11,312 bases of DNA from the NCBI GenBank assembly GCA_947426875.1, contig CANEFU010000019.1, positions 1 through 11,312 on the forward strand. Reading direction: 5' to 3'. Source of the stretch: an uncultured Clostridium sp. (GTDB lineage: Bacteria > Bacillota > Clostridia > TANB77 > CAG-508). The translations under genes and the position numbers were made by a program. Positions 7,284 through 11,312 of the stretch are shown here, piece after piece. The first letter of the stretch is position 1. Each line of letters begins with the position of its first letter. The notes beneath the pieces were generated by a model, which saw only the letters and a program-made list of their open reading frames with translations, did not search any database and had not been told where the DNA came from.

Positions 7284-7305
7284 TTTCTTCTTCCTTTCTC
7301 AAACA

Positions 7306-7431
7306 ATTGGGGACGTTTCCTTTTGCACCTTTTTGTGCAATTGGGGACATATCTTGTGCTCATTTCTTGTTTTGTTGTATAAAGATGTGTCCCTAATTGC
7401 ACAAAAAGGTGCAAAAAGAAACGTCCCCAAT
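7306..7431. repeat. 126-bp nested inverted repeat (REP/RAYT-type or MITE-like element)
   Basis: Positions 7306-7355 pair with 7382-7431 over 50 positions, with one mismatch (7320/7417) and two G-T wobbles, around a 26-nt centre. Each arm is itself a small hairpin (TTGCAC-CTTTTT-GTGCAA, for example 7324-7340) bracketed by GGGGACG and TTGGGGAC boxes. The arrangement resembles paired REP sequences mobilised by IS200-like TnpA-REP (RAYT) transposases, but no transposase gene is in the window. It fills almost the whole gap between the uridylyltransferase and beta-helix genes, so it would be transcribed within their operon and form a large hairpin. Confidence 0.9.
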
Positions 7432-7435
7432 ACGA

Positions 7436-8678
7436 CTATCTGTTCCAAAATTTTTCGTATAGCTCTTTTGCTGTTTTTGGGCTATCTACTCCTTCTTTAT
7501 TTTTAACTGGCGCAAAGTCATCTTCTCTTTTTCCTCTTAGAATTGCAATGTCATCAAAAAATTCAAAGGCATCAAAAATAAAGGATTCAAATTTATAAGA
7601 ATTTGGCTCTTCTGGTATAATTTCTCTACCATTTTCGTCTATGTATGAATTTTTTTTAAGTGCACTATGGTACATTAAGTTCTCTTTACTTACTTTTTCA
7701 ATGGCATCTATGGTATATAAATTACACATAATGTGGGATTCTCCATATTTTAATTCCCCTTCTTCGTCAATTTCTTCTGCCATTTTTTCTGGTAATTCTG
7801 CATATTCAATTACTTTTGGGTGTCCGTTCATTTTACAAAACACACCTACTTTTTCATGTGGATTTGCTTTTACTACTGATTTTGATGCAATTTGAACTCC
7901 TTTTTTGATAGCCATTCCTAATAAAGTTACATCTGCCATTTTTAATAATACATTATCTACTCCACCAATAAATATCCACTTGATTCCTTTTTCTTTCATA
8001 TCTGCTAGGCAACCACTTCTTCTTAAAGAAGTATAAGTTCCTCCATTTCCGTCTGAGGCTTCCCTTATCTTCTTTTCCTTATTAATTAGTAGTTTTCCTT
8101 CTGTATCAACTAATGGTAATTCGCTTTGTGTAAATATAACTACACTTTTTTTATCATATCCAAAATAATTATTCTTTTCTAAAAAAGCTACTGTTTCCCC
8201 ATTATTTTCCTTACTTGTCATGATGTACCAAGTAATTACTACACCATACTTCTTATTCGCTTCTTTTAAATTTTCTGCTAATATTTCAAATAAATATTTC
8301 CCTTTTCCATACACATCTAATTTGAAAGTTCCCTTTGGTCCATTATGTCCGAAGTCTAGTTCCTTGTCCTCCTGCCATAGTTACAACTGCATATTCTCCA
8401 TTTCTGATTGCCATTTCTCCTAAAGTATCAAATTCTTCTTTTTGCTCTTTTGATAATTTTGCTTTATCTAAGTAAGAGATATTTTCTATTTTATTTTCTC
8501 TAATTTCAATTTCTTTTTTCGTGCCATCGTATAGCTCCATAATTTGGTGGAAATCAATTTTATTTATTTGTTCAATTAATTCTTCTTTTTCTTTTCCTTC
8601 TAATTGTTCTAATAACTTTATAATATGTTCTTGGTTATATATTTTTAGTACTTCTATTGTGTCTTGTACTTTATCCAT
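7436..8678 (-). pseudogene. UDPGP-family UTP--sugar-1-phosphate uridylyltransferase, interrupted by a +1 frameshift
   Basis: Two adjacent frames together encode one UDPGP-family enzyme (UDP-GlcNAc or UDP-glucose pyrophosphorylase type), which transfers UMP from UTP to a sugar-1-phosphate. Frame one (8678-8343) gives 111 residues ending in AVVTMAGGQGTRL then RT-stop. Frame two continues with GHNGPKGTFKLDVYGKGKYLFEIL to the stop at 7436. Joined, they restore the GGQGTRLG..PKG nucleotide-binding loop. Removing one base, the G at 8351 on the plus strand (C in the message), yields an uninterrupted 413-residue protein of normal family length. The later motifs GGVDNVLLKMAD and FESFIFDAFEFFDD look intact, so decay is recent or absent. 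The break may be a real mutation, a sequencing error, or +1 recoding at CTT CGG. A separate start near 8314 would begin at a GTG inside the conserved core and is not credible. Confidence 0.85.
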
Positions 8679-8729
8679 TCCTTCCCCATCCCTTTCAGTC
8701 CTACTTAATCTTTTGGTATATTATATGCG

Positions 8730-8758
8730 ATTTTATCACATTCGCTTCTAATTATCAA
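8730..8758 (-). promoter_or_regulatory. Sigma-A promoter for the uridylyltransferase operon
   Basis: On the minus strand TTGATA (8758-8753) is followed after 17 nt by TAAAAT (8735-8730). This would start transcription about 45 nt before the ATG at 8678. Confidence 0.65.
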
Positions 8759-8888
8759 GCTTTTTATAAAAAACAAGCTTCATTCTCGAAAGAATAAAGG
8801 TATATATCTATTTTACATAAAAGTCAATTTGTGACTATTTGTCTTACTGTAATAATTCAAACCTTATTCATTTTTTAAAACAAACTTG

Positions 8889-8917
8889 TCATATTCTAAA
8901 AAAATCCTCCATATATA
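8889..8917 (+). promoter_or_regulatory. Sigma-E-type (mother-cell) promoter of spoIVA
   Basis: TCATATT (8889-8895) matches the sigma-E -35 consensus KMATATT exactly. After 14 nt comes CATATATA (8910-8917), close to the -10 consensus CATACAHT. Transcription would start about 50 nt before the spoIVA ATG. B. subtilis spoIVA is sigma-E dependent, which supports the call. Confidence 0.65.
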
Positions 8918-8972
8918 TTAACTAAAGTATTTAGACAAACATTTTGATTTTAAGAATTAAGGAGGTATATAG

Positions 8973-10451
8973 ATGGAAAATACAAGATTGTATGAAGACA
9001 TCGCAAAAAGGACAGATGGTGACATCTATGTGGGAGTAGTGGGACCTGTTAGAACTGGTAAATCTACCTTTATCAAAAGATTTATGGATTTACTAGTTAT
9101 CCCAAACATTGATAATGAATACAAAAAAGAAAGAGCTAGAGATGAGCTTCCACAAAGTGCTGGTGGAAAAACGATTATGACCACTGAGCCAAAGTTTATT
9201 CCAAATGAAGCAATTGAAATTACATTAGATAACAATTTAAAATTTAAAACTAGGTTAGTAGATTGTGTTGGCTATTTAGTAGACAATGCCATTGGTTATT
9301 TAGAAGATGACATGCCTAGAATGGTAAAAACACCTTGGTCTGATGAAGAAATTCCTTTTGAAAAAGCAGCTGAAATAGGAACTAAAAAAGTAATTGATGA
9401 GCATTCTACCATTGGAATCCTAGTAACAACCGATGGTTCTGTTACGGATATTCCAAGAGAAGATTATATTCAAGCTGAAGAAAGGGTAGTAAATGAGTTA
9501 AAAGCACTGAATAAGCCTTTTATTATTCTATTAAATTCTAATGACCCAAATTCTAGTTATACCAGAGAATTAGCTGAAAAGTTAAGTGAAAAATATCATA
9601 CAACGGTAATGCCTATTAATTGTGAATATTTAAGTCTTGATGATATTAATAGCATGTTTTCTAAGGTTCTATATGAATTTCCAGTAGAGCAAATTTGTAT
9701 CAAATTTCCTCGTTGGATTGATGGTTTAGATTGCGAGCATCCTTTGAAAACAGAATTATTCGACGAAATTAAAAATGCTTTTACTGATGTAAACGTTCTA
9801 AAAGATGTTTCTAGTTGTGTTGAGCGAATCAAACAAACAGAAATCATTTCTAAATCAACCATTGCAGATATTCGTTTAGGCGATGGCAATGTTAATGTTG
9901 AAATTACACTAAAAGAAGAATTGTTTTATCAAATTCTTTCTGAAATCACAAATGTTGATGTTACCAATGAAGGTGATTTGTTTAGTATTATTTCTGATTT
10001 ATCTAAGACGAAGAAGAAATTCGACCGAATTTCCTATGCCTTAGAAGAAGTAGAAGCAAAGGGTTATGGTATTGTAACACCTTCTATTGATGATTTAGTT
10101 TTAGAAGAGCCTGAAATGATTAAACAAGGTTCTAGATATGGTGTAAAATTGAAAGCAAATGCTCCTTCTATTCACCTAATCAAAACGAATGTTGAGACTG
10201 AAGTTTCTCCTATTGTCGGCTCTGAAAAACAATCCGAGGAATTGGTTAATTATTTACTTTCTGAATTTGAAAGTAATCCAAAAGAAATTTGGAAATCTAA
10301 TATTTTTGGGAAAAGTCTACATGAATTAGTTAATGAAGGCTTGCAAACTAAACTTTCTAAAATGCCAGAAGATGCACAATGTAAACTTCAAGAAACTTTG
10401 GAGCGTATTGTCAATGAAGGCAGTGGCGGTTTAATTTGTATTATTCTTTAA
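8973..10451 (+). CDS. spoIVA: Stage IV sporulation protein A (spore coat morphogenetic ATPase)
   Basis: The 492-residue SpoIVA is the cytoskeletal ATPase that polymerises on the outer forespore membrane, anchored by SpoVM, to form the basement layer of the spore coat. The length equals that of B. subtilis SpoIVA. The N-terminal GTPase-like ATPase domain carries Walker A GPVRTGKS at residues 24-31 (Lys30), the sensor threonines TT at 70-71 and a Walker-B Asp97 in RLVDCVGY, the positions described for the B. subtilis protein. A middle domain and a C-terminal domain ending in GGLICIIL follow. AAGGAGGT at 8959-8966 is 6 nt before the ATG. The gene is monocistronic, behind a sigma-E-like promoter and ahead of a strong terminator. 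It shows that the organism comes from a spore-forming lineage. Confidence 0.98.
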   Translation: MENTRLYEDIAKRTDGDIYVGVVGPVRTGKSTFIKRFMDLLVIPNIDNEYKKERARDELPQSAGGKTIMTTEPKFIPNEAIEITLDNNLKFKTRLVDCVGYLVDNAIGYLEDDMPRMVKTPWSDEEIPFEKAAEIGTKKVIDEHSTIGILVTTDGSVTDIPREDYIQAEERVVNELKALNKPFIILLNSNDPNSSYTRELAEKLSEKYHTTVMPINCEYLSLDDINSMFSKVLYEFPVEQICIKFPRWIDGLDCEHPLKTELFDEIKNAFTDVNVLKDVSSCVERIKQTEIISKSTIADIRLGDGNVNVEITLKEELFYQILSEITNVDVTNEGDLFSIISDLSKTKKKFDRISYALEEVEAKGYGIVTPSIDDLVLEEPEMIKQGSRYGVKLKANAPSIHLIKTNVETEVSPIVGSEKQSEELVNYLLSEFESNPKEIWKSNIFGKSLHELVNEGLQTKLSKMPEDAQCKLQETLERIVNEGSGGLICIIL

Positions 10452-10474
10452 GTGATATGGTTATTGTAAGTTGA

Positions 10475-10508
10475 AAAATACCTCCTTATATAAAAGAAGG
10501 TATTTTTA
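10475..10508 (+). terminator. Rho-independent terminator of spoIVA
   Basis: A 14-bp stem with one mismatch pairs 10475-10488 with 10495-10508 (AAAAATACCT against AGGTATTTTT) around a 6-nt loop. It ends in five T, 23 nt after the stop codon. The A-run on the other side could also stop leftward transcription from the convergent gene. Confidence 0.88.
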
Positions 10509-10520
10509 ATTTGCTAACTA

Positions 10521-11312
10521 TTAAATATATAAAGCAATACGGAATCCCATCATTCCCATACAAGCTGTCGGATTGCTTCCTTTTGGCCCATCTGGTTCTT
10601 CATAATATCGATAGGATGCCGGATAGGTAAGACCATTACTATTGCTAGAAAAAGTTCCTCCTCTAAAAGATCTAAGTTTGCTACCAGCAGTTTCCATCGT
10701 CCACTCCCAAGCATTTCCTGCCATATCATAAATATTTTTTACTTTGTAATCTTCATTCGTACCTGTATTAATTATATTACTTGAATAATTTCCTTTTCCT
10801 GTACTATTTCTTACATACGAATTGGTTGGGCATTCTCCATTAATATAATTATTATCAAAAAATTGCATAGTTGCATCCCATTGTACTCCATATACTAATG
10901 TACTTTTTATTCCTACTGTTTTTCCTTTATCTGTATAAGTATTTTTTACAAATTTTCTTGCTAATCCTGCTGCCCCTGTTCCTGTTAAATCCGTCATACT
11001 ATTTCCCCATTTAGTAGCATATACTGGTTTGTTTTTCTTTATTACCACGCTCCCATCACTATCTTTTCCTGCTTCATATCTTCCTATATAAAATCCTTTG
11101 TTATTTGGATTTGTTACACTATTATACATCTCTGTATATAAGTCCTTTTCTTCTTGTGTTGCATTACTATGTGGTTCTGTACAAGTTTTTCCAGATACCC
11201 AGTTTAATCTTTTATCATTTAGATATCCATCTACCCTTTTAAAATTGGCTGAATTTTCTACTGGCACCCATACAAATTCATTTCCTGTACTTCTATGATT
11301 AGCATCAATAGC
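10521..11312 (-). CDS. Formylglycine-generating-enzyme (FGE/SUMF1)-fold protein, C-terminal 263 residues, 5' end beyond the window
   Basis: The C-terminal 263 residues of an FGE-sulfatase/SUMF1-type domain. The frame is open to the right edge, and its first visible residues read AIDANHRSTGNEFVWVPVEN, so the true start lies outside; the GTG at 11267 is internal. Fold signatures are GFYIGRYEAG, YDMAGNAWEWTME, SFRGGTF and the terminal GMMGFRIAL. The paired catalytic cysteines of true formylglycine-generating enzymes are expected shortly after the RGG motif, but SFRGGTFSSNSNGLTYPASY has none. Sulfatase maturation is therefore unlikely. A surface-binding or other C-type-lectin-fold role is more plausible. 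Adjacent sulfatase genes were not seen. The N-terminal context (signal peptide, repeats, anchor) cannot be judged here. Confidence 0.85.
   Translation of the reverse strand, partial: AIDANHRSTGNEFVWVPVENSANFKRVDGYLNDKRLNWVSGKTCTEPHSNATQEEKDLYTEMYNSVTNPNNKGFYIGRYEAGKDSDGSVVIKKNKPVYATKWGNSMTDLTGTGAAGLARKFVKNTYTDKGKTVGIKSTLVYGVQWDATMQFFDNNYINGECPTNSYVRNSTGKGNYSSNIINTGTNEDYKVKNIYDMAGNAWEWTMETAGSKLRSFRGGTFSSNSNGLTYPASYRYYEEPDGPKGSNPTACMGMMGFRIALYI

Noticed and set aside
7436..8314. The downstream uridylyltransferase frame as an independent gene
   Set aside because: Its apparent start is a GTG within the conserved LDVYGKGKYLF core, and the upstream frame supplies exactly the missing N-terminal 110 residues.
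8757..8795. Riboswitch or attenuator in the divergent gap before spoIVA
   Set aside because: Only short AAGCTT and ATTCT-CGAA-AGAAT pairings occur, with no conserved riboswitch core. They lie upstream of both predicted transcription starts.
10521..10760. Variable region of a diversity-generating retroelement
   Set aside because: No second near-identical copy with A-specific differences and no reverse transcriptase is present in this window, so it is kept only as an idea to test.

Overview
The window is AT-rich DNA from a low-GC, spore-forming Firmicute, most likely an anaerobic Clostridia member. The evidence is a full-length SpoIVA spore-coat ATPase with a sigma-E-like promoter, strong AGGAGG-type ribosome binding sites, AT-rich Rho-independent terminators, and the DUF421/DUF4363 pair common in Clostridia. 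Nothing in it is obviously phage or plasmid, but it holds two large intergenic palindromes. No rRNA, tRNA, CRISPR array or transposase gene was seen.

Layout. (a) 1-1356, minus strand: a TetR-family regulator overlapping, by ATGA, a long-chain acyl-CoA synthetase that runs off the left edge. This is probably an autoregulated fatty-acid activation operon. (b) 1357-1699: a divergent intergenic region with a near-consensus promoter for the regulator, a TGAAC-N5-GTTCA dyad that could be its operator, a 97-nt palindrome built from CGGAATNNTTGGCA-type words, and a weaker promoter facing right. (c) 1700-4084, plus strand: a LonB-type (COG1067-like) ATP-dependent protease with an intact Ser-Lys dyad. 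(d) 4197-6008, minus strand: a YqfW/NT5C-like HAD nucleotidase, then a two-gene operon of a DUF421 (YetF-like) membrane protein and a DUF4363 membrane-anchored protein. (e) 6173-6547, plus strand: a small four-helix holin-IV/YvlD-like membrane protein. (f) 6618-8678, minus strand: a left-handed beta-helix protein and, upstream of it, a UDPGP-family uridylyltransferase. Together these look like a UDP-sugar (UDP-GlcNAc-like) nucleotidyl-transfer module. The uridylyltransferase reading frame is broken by one extra base inside its GGQGTRLG nucleotide-binding loop. A 126-bp near-perfect nested inverted repeat lies between the two genes. (g) 8973-10451, plus strand: spoIVA. (h) 10521-11312, minus strand: the C-terminal part of a formylglycine-generating-enzyme-fold protein that runs off the right edge.

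The points most worth a second look are these. First, the frameshift falls exactly on CTT CGG, and a +1 slip there restores the conserved motif; CGG was not found in frame elsewhere in the window by eye. Second, the 97-nt palindrome sits between divergent promoters. Third, the 7306-7431 element looks like a REP/RAYT-type or MITE dyad. Fourth, the FGE-fold protein lacks cysteines at the expected catalytic position.
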